Source of the DNA: Lachnospiraceae bacterium
GTDB taxonomy: Bacteria > Bacillota > Clostridia > Lachnospirales > Lachnospiraceae
Length of the DNA: 44,173 nt
NCBI GenBank assembly: GCA_029067805.1
Contig: JAIEDW010000321.1
Coordinates: 1-44,173, forward strand
Direction: 5' to 3'
The position numbers were made by a program, and so were the translations under genes. This document shows, piece after piece, positions 15,816-24,477 of the stretch; the first letter of the stretch is position 1, and every line of letters begins with the position of its first letter. The notes beneath the pieces were generated by a model. The model searched no databases and was not told where the DNA came from. It worked only from the letters and a program-made list of their open reading frames with translations.

Positions 15816-17819
15816 ATGAAAATACAACAAAAAAAGATTGTTATATTTGCTTCTTTGCTGTTTTTTCTGATATCCGGCTTTTCAGCAATTACCGCAAAAG
15901 CAGACAGTTTGTCCGAAGAAACAGAAGAATTGATGATACAAGAAACGATAACAGAGGAAGAAGCATCCTCACCATCTGATGAAGAGTCTTTAACGGAGAA
16001 CACAACTGTAACTGTGACAGAAGAAGAAGCTTCCACATCGTTTGATGCAGAAGCGCTACAGAAAACAGAAAACATAACAGACGAAGATAGTTCCATACAA
16101 TCCAATGAAACAGCAATTCAAGAAATGGCAGAAGTAACGGAAGAGATAGGTGAACTGGCGTTCAGTGCCAACGTTGAATATTCTTTCGAAGGATATCATG
16201 TACTGGGAACCTTTACAGAATTTCCGACCGACATCATCCATATTCAGCTGTTATACTCACAGGATAATAAAACCTACCATAAATGTAGCATAGAACGCGA
16301 TTTAAAGGATATTATCAGCGAGAGCATTGTGGAAAAAAAACGGCTAATCTGTCTCTATTCCAACATGGAGCCGCTAAAAAGTTATCTGGAAGGCTCTCTG
16401 GACCGTTTTTATTTAAAACTGCGCCTCACCAAAGAAAACGGTGTTATTTGCGAAACACAGACAGCGCTTATCGACCGTGGAGCATTACAGCCACTTCCCG
16501 AGGAACTAACCCTTGGCGCTGCCTTTCCTTCCAACATGCTAGTGCGTGAAATGAATCCACTTCGCTACTATGGAAAATACCAAATCACCGTAAAGGAAAC
16601 GGCTGCATCCCAAGATATATCCGCAGTTTTACCGGATACGCTTCCAATTGAAGTACAGCTTCTGAAAAAAGGAAAACCCTTTGCAGAAGCGATTGTAGAT
16701 TGCCCCGTTACATGGAAATCCCTATCACTCCCTTCACTCACTGCCGGAGAAAGCGTGACAATTGAGGACGCGGCGGAAGAAATCATCATCCCCGGCGGCA
16801 CTTTGCTGCGCACACCAATGGGTGTCTTCCGGATTAACGAACCGTTTGGCATTGCACAAGATGTGCTTACAGATGAAATCCGGTTGATTCTAAATGTTGT
16901 ATCAAAAGACGAAAAACCAACCGGAGTATTGATAGCAAACAACGACGGATTGGAAATGGCATTCTATCAAAAGCCCACTGGTGCCACCTCCATTCTGGCA
17001 TATACCATTTCCGCGAATGAAACAAAATGGACAGAGCTTCCCGAGCTTGCACTGTTAGAAGCAATTAATTCCCAACCCTCCACTGCAAGCAGCGGATATG
17101 CCCTTGTATTGCGCAATGATCAGGAACCATATCGCTCTTATTTGGCGGCGGAAGCTGCAGGAGGCGCCCACACACCATTCTTTGTTGGTCTGAAAATACA
17201 AGGCGGCGTTTACGACGGACAGCAACTGATCCTCGCATGGCCGGACAATTATGAGCTCCCCCCCAGTCTGCCAAAGCTCGATGGAGCAGGCGGAAATGAA
17301 AGTAATGCTGGTGCAGGCAATAAAGGCAACAGTACGACGGAAGGGCAAAGACCAAATCTTCCTCAAAATACGGACACGAAAAAAGAAAAACAGAATCCCA
17401 ATCTGTCCCAAAGCCAAAATACAGAAAACAAAAATACGAAAAACAAAAATACGGAAAGCACGATGGAACTACCGATGGAATCCGATGTAAAAAATCAGCA
17501 GACACAGAAAGACAGACCCTCACTGGGCAGCCTTGGTTCCTCTGCTTTCACGCAGCCTTCCGCTAAAGCACAGACCGCACTTTTTGTCAATGCAGAAGAA
17601 AATATTTCAGAAACAGTTATTGCAACAGATGTACAGACCGACACTCAAACAGAGAAGGTGATCCCGAAAACACCCGCTACTGAAAACAAACTGTCTGCTG
17701 CTTTGGTTCCCGCCAATCACAACAAAAAAAACGATTACCAACTATTTCTTTGGCTCATGGCAGCAGCAATCGCTGGAATCGGGATTACCTTATATATCCG
17801 CAAGACGGCACATACATAA
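15816..17819 (+). CDS. Secreted, membrane-anchored protein of unknown function
   Basis: A 667-residue protein not recognised as any known family. The start chosen is the ATG at 15816, giving MKIQQKK and a clear signal peptide ending near TAKADS; a GTG 12 bases upstream overlaps the ribosome binding site. After the signal come an acidic Glu/Thr-rich stretch (about 30-115), a beta-rich ectodomain (about 120-475), and a Lys/Asn/Gln/Thr-rich linker (about 490-630). One membrane span (FLWLMAAAIAGIGITLYI) precedes a short basic tail. No LPXTG sortase motif is present. It is the only gene on the plus strand in this area, flanked by two two-component systems, and its last 35 bases overlap the 3' end of the convergent kinase gene. 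A role as sensor partner or output of those systems is inference. Confidence 0.88.
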   Translation: MKIQQKKIVIFASLLFFLISGFSAITAKADSLSEETEELMIQETITEEEASSPSDEESLTENTTVTVTEEEASTSFDAEALQKTENITDEDSSIQSNETAIQEMAEVTEEIGELAFSANVEYSFEGYHVLGTFTEFPTDIIHIQLLYSQDNKTYHKCSIERDLKDIISESIVEKKRLICLYSNMEPLKSYLEGSLDRFYLKLRLTKENGVICETQTALIDRGALQPLPEELTLGAAFPSNMLVREMNPLRYYGKYQITVKETAASQDISAVLPDTLPIEVQLLKKGKPFAEAIVDCPVTWKSLSLPSLTAGESVTIEDAAEEIIIPGGTLLRTPMGVFRINEPFGIAQDVLTDEIRLILNVVSKDEKPTGVLIANNDGLEMAFYQKPTGATSILAYTISANETKWTELPELALLEAINSQPSTASSGYALVLRNDQEPYRSYLAAEAAGGAHTPFFVGLKIQGGVYDGQQLILAWPDNYELPPSLPKLDGAGGNESNAGAGNKGNSTTEGQRPNLPQNTDTKKEKQNPNLSQSQNTENKNTKNKNTESTMELPMESDVKNQQTQKDRPSLGSLGSSAFTQPSAKAQTALFVNAEENISETVIATDVQTDTQTEKVIPKTPATENKLSAALVPANHNKKNDYQLFLWLMAAAIAGIGITLYIRKTAHT

Positions 17820-19710
17820 TAAATTTCGTTCCTTTCCCTACGGTCGAAGAAACGTCAATCGTGCCGCCCAGCTCGGTCACAATACCATGTACGATATACA
17901 AACCTAACCCTGTTCCGTTTTCTTTATTATTTGCACCTACATAAAACCGTTTAAAAACAAGTGACAGTTCCTCTTCGGGGATACCGCATCCAGTATCCTC
18001 AACAATCATACAGATTTTATCGCCCTCCATCCGGGCAGATATTGTAATATGTCCGTCACGGGGCGTTGCTCTGAGCGCATTATAAATCAGGTTTTCAAAC
18101 AGGATATCCAGCTTCTGAGGCTGCGCCATCAAAAACACATCCTGCCCGGGTGGTTCTACAATCAGATGCACAGACTGCACCTCTGCCTCTCCATGATATG
18201 TGGAATAAATTTCTGAAAGTATTTCTTTGACAGATATCCGAACCCGTTCCCCTTCAATTCGATCCAATGTGTTAATCGCAGAAAGCCCTTGGAGGCGTCT
18301 TGCCATTTCCCACTGCTTCGCTTGTGCCTGATCAAGATATCCTTGTAATTCCGTATCTACTCCTACTCCGCTCTTGCGAATCGCCTCAATAAACGACTGT
18401 GTGGCAAATACCGGTGCCTTTAAATCGTGCGCCATATCAGAGAAAAATGCTTTGCGCTCATTTAAAAGCTGCGTCACTTCTTCTGTGCGCTTTTTCACCT
18501 GTTCTTCCAAATGATTGGTAAGCATATCGTTTTCCCGCAAAATACGGCGGCTGCGTGATACCATCATGGCGCCAAATAATATTACCAGCAAAAGTCCGCA
18601 CCACTCAAACTGCCAGAAAAAGCGAATCGGCTCAAAACGATTGGAGAAAAAAAGATTGACAAATAATCCGCTTCCAAACACCAAACATCCAGTCAGTGTA
18701 TAACGGCTCTCCCAGCTTTCCTTCTTTATCCCCCGTACTGTGAAAAAAGCGGTTGTGAAAAAAGTAACAATATAATAAAAATCCATCAGTCTGCCATGTA
18801 CGAAGACAGCCCATGGCAGTACCGGAATAAGAAGACACAACAAAAACAGAAGCGCCGACAATAATAATAAAGCCGCCCTCAACCATCTCCAGACTTTACT
18901 GCTGTCTGCGCCGCACGCTAATATCGTAAGCTGCACAACACTAAAACACAAGCAATACAGCGACAGGCTTTGTGCCAAAAACCAATATTTTGTGACAGGC
19001 ATATCAAAAGCAAATACAAAATATCGAAACATATAGATCGTATAACAGCAGCACAACAATGCAAACCAACGACTAAGTTTTCCTCCTGACTGCCACAAAA
19101 AAAGCGTAAACACAGAAAGCGCGAGCGGAAGCATAAAGGCCAAAGCATAGGCAAAGCCTTGAACATGGCTCACCCGCAAGAGCGTTTCTTCCGTACTTAT
19201 GGCAGGCGGAAAATACATTCCACTGTAATACCCCGCTTTTGAGGAAGTTTCCACCATTAAAGTATGATCCCCCTCTGTAAGCAGAAAAGTGATTCGTCCG
19301 CTGCCGATCCCCTCTGTAAGCTGTGTCCCGTTCAAAGAAAGAACATATGCGGAAGAAAGTTCCGGAAAATCAACGGATACAATCTGAGGCGTGCCCTCAT
19401 AGCGTAATGTCATCCGATAACATGCCTTCCCATGCGGCGAAACGGACAAATCTCCCCGCTGCAGATTGGAGAATTCACCAATATAGGTTGGCTGGTCCGT
19501 TACGCGATCATCCGAAAGCAGCCAGCCATCAATTAAAAAGACAGGGGGATTTCGCTTTAAATCCTGTTCGTTCAAAGTAATGATACCGGATTTTCCATAA
19601 GGAGGCGACGTTTGATATTTATTGTCTACATAAAAAAGCAACACAAAAAAGACCGCCAACAGAATCATTACAATCAGCGGCTGCCACCATACGACCTTTT
19701 GCTGTTTCAT
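17785..19710 (-). CDS. Sensor histidine kinase with extracellular domain and 7TM (7TMR-DISM-like) region
   Basis: A 641-residue kinase. After an N-terminal membrane segment (about 9-28) comes an extracytoplasmic beta-rich domain (about 30-175, with SLNGTQLTEGIG resembling the 7TMR-DISM extracellular jelly roll), then seven membrane spans (about 183-385). A coiled coil, a HisKA domain with His428 in DMAHDLKAP and a HATPase domain follow, with the N-box FENLIYNALRATP and the segments DTGCGIP and GTGLGLYIVHG. 7TMR-DISM receptors are thought to sense carbohydrates or other small ligands. It starts 37 bases after the stop of the LytTR-receiver-winged helix regulator, behind AGGAGG, and is surely its partner. 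Its gene converges on and overlaps the surface-protein gene. Confidence 0.92.
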   Translation of the reverse strand: MKQQKVVWWQPLIVMILLAVFFVLLFYVDNKYQTSPPYGKSGIITLNEQDLKRNPPVFLIDGWLLSDDRVTDQPTYIGEFSNLQRGDLSVSPHGKACYRMTLRYEGTPQIVSVDFPELSSAYVLSLNGTQLTEGIGSGRITFLLTEGDHTLMVETSSKAGYYSGMYFPPAISTEETLLRVSHVQGFAYALAFMLPLALSVFTLFLWQSGGKLSRWFALLCCCYTIYMFRYFVFAFDMPVTKYWFLAQSLSLYCLCFSVVQLTILACGADSSKVWRWLRAALLLLSALLFLLCLLIPVLPWAVFVHGRLMDFYYIVTFFTTAFFTVRGIKKESWESRYTLTGCLVFGSGLFVNLFFSNRFEPIRFFWQFEWCGLLLVILFGAMMVSRSRRILRENDMLTNHLEEQVKKRTEEVTQLLNERKAFFSDMAHDLKAPVFATQSFIEAIRKSGVGVDTELQGYLDQAQAKQWEMARRLQGLSAINTLDRIEGERVRISVKEILSEIYSTYHGEAEVQSVHLIVEPPGQDVFLMAQPQKLDILFENLIYNALRATPRDGHITISARMEGDKICMIVEDTGCGIPEEELSLVFKRFYVGANNKENGTGLGLYIVHGIVTELGGTIDVSSTVGKGTKFIMYVPSCGYIR

Positions 19711-19747
19711 GCGTACCTCCTCCCTTCTATGGGGATTATGTGTTTAT

Positions 19748-20848
19748 TCAATCATTTACTGGCACAAAGCGATATCCCTGTCCCCAAACCGTTTCAATAA
19801 AACGATGCTCCTCCCACGCTTTCTCCAGTTTCCGCCGCAGTCGGGACATGTGCATCTGTACCATCTGACCACCATCCCAAGGCTGGCCGCTCCAAATGAT
19901 ATGAAAGATCTCCTCCAGTGTAAAAATATGCTCCGGATGCTCCGAAAGACGCCATAAAATGTCAAATTCGACAGGCGTAAGAAGCAGTTCCTTTCCGTCA
20001 ATCGACACCCTGCGCTGTGCCAAATCCAGACAAAGCGGACCATAAGAAAATGCCGTGCGCTCGGACATTGCCAGTCTAATACGGGTTTCCACTTTTGTCC
20101 AAAACAGATCAGCAGAAGTATCCTTCGTAATATAATCTATACCACCTGCCGCAAATCCTTCCACCTGCTTGTCCGCTTCGGTAACGCAGCTCAAAAAGAT
20201 AATCGGCGCGGACGTTATCTTGTGAAGTTTTTCACAAACTAAGAACCCCTCCTCATCGGGAAGCATCACGTCCAGCAGAATACAGTCGCACGACTCATCC
20301 GCCGCCAGTTTCAGTGCGTCCTCACCGTTCCCTGCAAGCCGCACAATACAGCCATGCGCCCGTAAAACATCCGCCCAAAAAGTACGCTGGGCCGGTTCAT
20401 CATCCACCAGCAGGATCCGCCACAATCCATCGAAACGTTTCAGCTTTTCAACAGCTGCTGTCATTTGTGTATCAGACGCAGAAGCATCTGTTCTTGTCTG
20501 ATGCAGAAAGCGCATATAAGCATCCTGAAGCTGGCTGCGGCGCAGTCTTGATACCGGAATATTATGTTTGTTTTTCGTCACGATACAGTTCGTATCAATC
20601 GCCTCGACATAGTTTAAATTAACAAGATAAGAGCGATGTATTTTAAAAAACTCCGGTCTTTCCAACAGTTTCTCCTCAAAATCCGTCAAGGCTGCCGTCA
20701 CCTCGCGAATCACACCATCTGCCAAATGAAAGGACACTGTCTTATTGATAACCTCCACATATTCAAGCATTGCAAAAGATACCCTAACGACACCCTCCCT
20801 GTTCTTTAACACAAATCCCTGATCCGCATCACATATTTCGATCTGCAT
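19748..20848 (-). CDS. Response regulator with unusual LytTR-receiver-OmpR winged helix architecture
   Basis: A 366-residue protein with two different DNA-binding domains. Residues about 1-110 form a LytTR domain (FFKIHRSYLVNLNYVEAID and NIPVSRLRRSQL). Residues about 144-260 are a receiver with acidic pair DD149-150, phospho-acceptor Asp193 in LLDVMLPDEEG, Ser220 and Lys242 (the usual K-P is K-D here). Residues about 269-364 are an OmpR/PhoB winged helix (LTPVEFDILWRLSEHPEHIF, MSRLRRKLEK, VWGQGYRFVP). The start at 20848 follows AGGAGG at 8 bases; an upstream in-frame ATG lacks a site and adds 13 residues from the leader. LytTR domains are normally C-terminal to a receiver, and a single protein with both output types is not a common architecture. 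The kinase gene is directly downstream. Confidence 0.93.
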   Translation of the reverse strand: MQIEICDADQGFVLKNREGVVRVSFAMLEYVEVINKTVSFHLADGVIREVTAALTDFEEKLLERPEFFKIHRSYLVNLNYVEAIDTNCIVTKNKHNIPVSRLRRSQLQDAYMRFLHQTRTDASASDTQMTAAVEKLKRFDGLWRILLVDDEPAQRTFWADVLRAHGCIVRLAGNGEDALKLAADESCDCILLDVMLPDEEGFLVCEKLHKITSAPIIFLSCVTEADKQVEGFAAGGIDYITKDTSADLFWTKVETRIRLAMSERTAFSYGPLCLDLAQRRVSIDGKELLLTPVEFDILWRLSEHPEHIFTLEEIFHIIWSGQPWDGGQMVQMHMSRLRRKLEKAWEEHRFIETVWGQGYRFVPVND

Positions 20849-20870
20849 CTTTCCGGCCTCCTCGCCTTTC

Positions 20871-20896
20871 AAAAAATACGGGGGCAAGAAGCCCCC
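20871..20896 (-). terminator. Terminator after ugd, close to the next gene
   Basis: GGGGGC and GCCCCC pair around a 5-base loop; on the minus strand the stem is followed by GTATTTTTT. It lies 27 bases after the ugd stop and its tail ends only about 22 bases before the start of the LytTR-receiver-winged helix gene. That leaves no room for a promoter in between, so the regulator must be read from a promoter at the end of ugd (a TATAAA at about 20911-20916 is a candidate) with this hairpin in its leader, or by readthrough. Confidence 0.8.
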
Positions 20897-20922
20897 TTTT
20901 CCTGTTTTATACGGTTGCGAAT

Positions 20923-22089
20923 TTAATCTCTTCCATAAATATCTCTTGTATAGATTTTGTCCTCCACATCACGCAGTTCGTCCGTCATACGGTTCACGAT
21001 AATGACATCCGACATCTTTTTAAATTCATCCAGATCACGTATCACTCTTGAATAGAAGAAGTGCTCGTCCTTTAAAGTAGGTTCGTAAACAACAACCTCA
21101 ATTCCTTTTGCCTTGATACGCTTCATAATGCCCTGAATAGAAGACTGCCTGAAATTATCCGAATTCATCTTCATGGTCAGCCTGTATACACCAACTTTCC
21201 TTGGCTTTTTGGCAAGAATCATATCTGCAATATGGTCTTTCCTTGTCCTGTTCGCATCGACAATCGCTGAAATAATGTTGTTCGGCACATTCTCAAAATT
21301 TGCCCGAAGCTGCTTTGTATCCTTGGGCAGACAATATCCACCATAGCCAAATGAGGGATTGTTGTAATGTGCACCGATTCTGGGGTCAAGACCTACGCCC
21401 TCGATAATCTGTTTCGTGTCAAGTCCCCGCATCTCCGCATAAGTGTCAAGCTCGTTAAAATACGCAACACGAAGTGCAAGATACGTGTTCGAGAACAATT
21501 TGATCGACTCTGCTTCTGTCGGGTCTGTAAACAAGGTCGGTATTTCCTCCTTGATTGCACCTTCTTTTAACAGATTCGCAAAGACTTCCGCCCGTTCTGA
21601 GCGTTCTCCAACGATAATTCGTGACGGATAAAGATTATCATACAGCGCTCTTCCCTCACGCAGAAACTCTGGTGAAAAAATAACGTTGTCAATCCCGTAC
21701 CGTTTCTTGATTCCTTCTGTGTAGCCTACGGGAACGGTGGATTTGATGATCATGACAGCCTCTTTATTCACTTTCAGCACAAGCTCGATCACATTCTCAA
21801 TCGAACTTGTATCAAAAAAGTTTTTGTCGGGGTCATAGTTTGTAGGGGTCGCTATGATGATGTATTCTGCGTCCCGATACGCCTCCTCACCGTTTGTCGT
21901 CGCTTTTAAGTTCAGTTCCTTCGTCGAAAGATATTCCTCAATTTCCTTGTCAATGATTGGTGATTTTTTGTTGTTGATCATATCAGCCTTTTCCTGAAAT
22001 ACGTCCACAGCCGTCACTTCATTGTGCTGCGCAAGAAGTATTGCATTGGAAAGACCTACATATCCAATTCCCGCTACTGCAATTTTCAT
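20923..22089 (-). CDS. ugd: UDP-glucose 6-dehydrogenase
   Basis: Oxidises UDP-glucose to UDP-glucuronate with two NAD+, supplying precursors for acidic polysaccharides. The 388-residue length equals that of the short E. coli-type enzyme. Visible features: N-terminal NAD-binding [10 protein letters not shown], the [11 protein letters not shown] segment, [20 protein letters not shown], and the active-site cysteine in [11 protein letters not shown]. It starts 57 bases after the glgP stop, behind GAAAGGA, and appears to be the last gene of glgX-glgP-ugd, closed by a strong terminator. Confidence 0.96.
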   Translation of the reverse strand: MKIAVAGIGYVGLSNAILLAQHNEVTAVDVFQEKADMINNKKSPIIDKEIEEYLSTKELNLKATTNGEEAYRDAEYIIIATPTNYDPDKNFFDTSSIENVIELVLKVNKEAVMIIKSTVPVGYTEGIKKRYGIDNVIFSPEFLREGRALYDNLYPSRIIVGERSERAEVFANLLKEGAIKEEIPTLFTDPTEAESIKLFSNTYLALRVAYFNELDTYAEMRGLDTKQIIEGVGLDPRIGAHYNNPSFGYGGYCLPKDTKQLRANFENVPNNIISAIVDANRTRKDHIADMILAKKPRKVGVYRLTMKMNSDNFRQSSIQGIMKRIKAKGIEVVVYEPTLKDEHFFYSRVIRDLDEFKKMSDVIIVNRMTDELRDVEDKIYTRDIYGRD

Positions 22090-22146
22090 CTTTAATAGGG
22101 TGTCCTTTCTATGTTTTTATATCTATTCTGTCTAATGAAAAGCTTC

Positions 22147-24414
22147 TTATAGTTTCCAGATATCACGGTTGTACTCTGCAATTGTTCTGTCTGATGAGAA
22201 GAAGCCAGCTTTCGCAATGTTTACAAGCATCATGCGCTTCCACTTTTCCTCATCCTTATAATCCGCAAGCATTCTGTCTTTCGTCGCAATATAATCCTCA
22301 AGGTCAAGCAGCGTCATAAACCAGTCCTTGTTGAGCAGCTCTTTTTGCAATCTTACAAGACGCGTTTTATTTCCTACCTTCAAAACTGCCTTACTTGTGA
22401 TAAAGTCCACAGCCTCTCTGATAACACTGCTCTTCTTATAAAAGTTCTTTGACACGTAATCCGCCTTGTCGTAGTGCGCGATTACCGTCTCCGACTTCTC
22501 ACCAAACACATAGATGTTCTCATCGCCAACCAGCTCATGGATTTCCACGTTTGCGCCGTCGCTCGTTCCAAGCGTAACCGCGCCGTTTAACATAAACTTC
22601 ATGTTTCCAGTACCGCTTGCCTCCTTTGACGCAAGGGAAATCTGTTCCGAGATGTTACATGCGGGAATAAGTCTTTCCGCATAGCTTACATTGTAGTTTT
22701 CCACCATGACCACCTTCATGTAATCCTTTACATCGGGGTCGTTATTGACAATTTCCTGTAAACACAGGAGCAAATGAATAATATCCTGTGCGATAATATA
22801 TGCCGGAGCCGCCTTGGCGCCGAAAATAAAAGTAACAGGCGTGGAAGGCTTTTTGCCGCCTTTAATCTCAAGATATTTATGAATAATATACAGCGCGTTC
22901 ATCTGCTGACGCTTGTACTCATGAAGCCGCTTAATCTGGATATCAAAGATGGAGTTCGGATTGATTTCCACGCCCTCATGCTCTTTGATATATTCCGCAA
23001 GCTCTGCTTTTTTGTTATTTTTAATTGACTTGATTTCCGCCAAAAGCGCCTCGTCATCAATATGCTTTAACAACCTTTCAAGCTCTGCGGCATCTTTCTT
23101 AAAACCATCGCCAATCGTTTTTTCAATGCACGCCGCAAGCTCCTTGTTGCAAGAAAGCAGCCATCTTCTAAAGGTAATGCCGTTCGTCTTATTGTTAAAC
23201 TTCTCAGGATACAGCTTGTAGAAATGATTCAGCTCCGTATCTTTCAAAATTTCCGTGTGAATCGCCGCAACGCCGTTTACCGAAAATCCGTAGTGGATAT
23301 CGATATGCGCCATATGCACTCTGTTGTTCTTATCAATAATCTGTACCTTTTCCTCTTTATATTTTTTCGCAACTCTCTTGTCAAGCTCTTTGATGATCGG
23401 CATCAACTGCGGCACGACCTTTTCAAGGTATTTCACAGGCCACTTCTCAAGCGCCTCCGCAAGGATCGTGTGGTTAGTGTATGCACAAGTCTTGCTGACC
23501 ACGTCAATCGCCTCGTCCATGGTAAAACCTTCGTCTTCTGTAAGGATACGAATGAGTTCCGGAATCACCATTGTCGGGTGCGTATCGTTAATCTGAATGA
23601 CTGCGTGCTCATATAACTCATGAAGGTCATAGCCGTTGTCCTTCATCTCCTTTATAATAAGCTGCGCGCCGTTACATACCATGAAATACTGCTGATAAAT
23701 ACGAAGCTGCTGTCCCGCCTCGTCGGAATCATCGGGGTAGAGGAAGAGTGTTAAATTCTTGTCAATATCTTCCTTATCAAAATCAATGCCATCCTTTACA
23801 ATGCTCTCGTCAATCGTTTCGATATCAAACAAATGCAGCTTGTTCATGCCCTGGCCGTATCCGATGACATCAATGTCATATAATCTTGACATCACTTTCT
23901 TTTTTCCGAAAGAAACAGGGAAAGAAATATCTGTTTTTGTAAGCCATGACTGCTTTTCAATCCAATCGTTTTTCTCCGCCGTCTGCTGTCTGTTTAAAAA
24001 TACCTGTTTAAACAGACCGAAATGATAATTTAATCCGATACCGTCACCCGGAAGTCCCAGGCTTGCAATCGAATCCAGAAAACATGCGGCAAGACGTCCA
24101 AGGCCGCCGTTTCCGAGGGAAGGTTCCGGCTCGACCTCCTCAATGCGGCTAAGGTCCTTTCCTTCCTCCTTTAAAACTGCCGCAAGCTCATCATAAATGC
24201 CAAGGTTGATGAGATTGTTTGACAACAGCTTTCCGATGAGAAATTCCGCCGAAATATAGTAAACCTTTTTCGTGCCCTTTATAACGCCTTTTTCCTCGAT
24301 CAATCCTTTTGTCATATTTAAAATCGCATAATAGAGTTCCTTGTCGTCCAGATCGCTTATCGCTTTTCCATACATTTTTTGTGTCATTGTTTCCAGATTT
24401 GTTCTTACACTCAT
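22147..24414 (-). CDS. glgP: Glycogen/maltodextrin phosphorylase
   Basis: Removes glucose-1-phosphate from the non-reducing ends of glycogen or maltodextrins with pyridoxal phosphate as cofactor. The 755-residue protein has the family blocks [59 protein letters not shown] and the cofactor-binding [15 protein letters not shown] with its lysine. It is shorter than E. coli-type enzymes (about 800-815), as in a common Firmicutes subgroup. It is 63 bases downstream of glgX, with an AAAGGAG site, so debranching and phosphorolysis are expressed together. MalQ encoded nearby would extend short dextrins into substrates for it. Confidence 0.96.
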   Translation of the reverse strand: MSVRTNLETMTQKMYGKAISDLDDKELYYAILNMTKGLIEEKGVIKGTKKVYYISAEFLIGKLLSNNLINLGIYDELAAVLKEEGKDLSRIEEVEPEPSLGNGGLGRLAACFLDSIASLGLPGDGIGLNYHFGLFKQVFLNRQQTAEKNDWIEKQSWLTKTDISFPVSFGKKKVMSRLYDIDVIGYGQGMNKLHLFDIETIDESIVKDGIDFDKEDIDKNLTLFLYPDDSDEAGQQLRIYQQYFMVCNGAQLIIKEMKDNGYDLHELYEHAVIQINDTHPTMVIPELIRILTEDEGFTMDEAIDVVSKTCAYTNHTILAEALEKWPVKYLEKVVPQLMPIIKELDKRVAKKYKEEKVQIIDKNNRVHMAHIDIHYGFSVNGVAAIHTEILKDTELNHFYKLYPEKFNNKTNGITFRRWLLSCNKELAACIEKTIGDGFKKDAAELERLLKHIDDEALLAEIKSIKNNKKAELAEYIKEHEGVEINPNSIFDIQIKRLHEYKRQQMNALYIIHKYLEIKGGKKPSTPVTFIFGAKAAPAYIIAQDIIHLLLCLQEIVNNDPDVKDYMKVVMVENYNVSYAERLIPACNISEQISLASKEASGTGNMKFMLNGAVTLGTSDGANVEIHELVGDENIYVFGEKSETVIAHYDKADYVSKNFYKKSSVIREAVDFITSKAVLKVGNKTRLVRLQKELLNKDWFMTLLDLEDYIATKDRMLADYKDEEKWKRMMLVNIAKAGFFSSDRTIAEYNRDIWKL

Positions 24415-24477
24415 TTTTTCGCTCCTTTTCGTGATCCTCTTTCCTTATTATTGTTTAATTTTTCCACATATTTTATT

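Noticed and set aside
17065-17523. Long minus-strand open frames opposite the surface-protein gene
   Set aside because: Composition is that of antisense shadow frames, with no ribosome binding site or recognisable domain.
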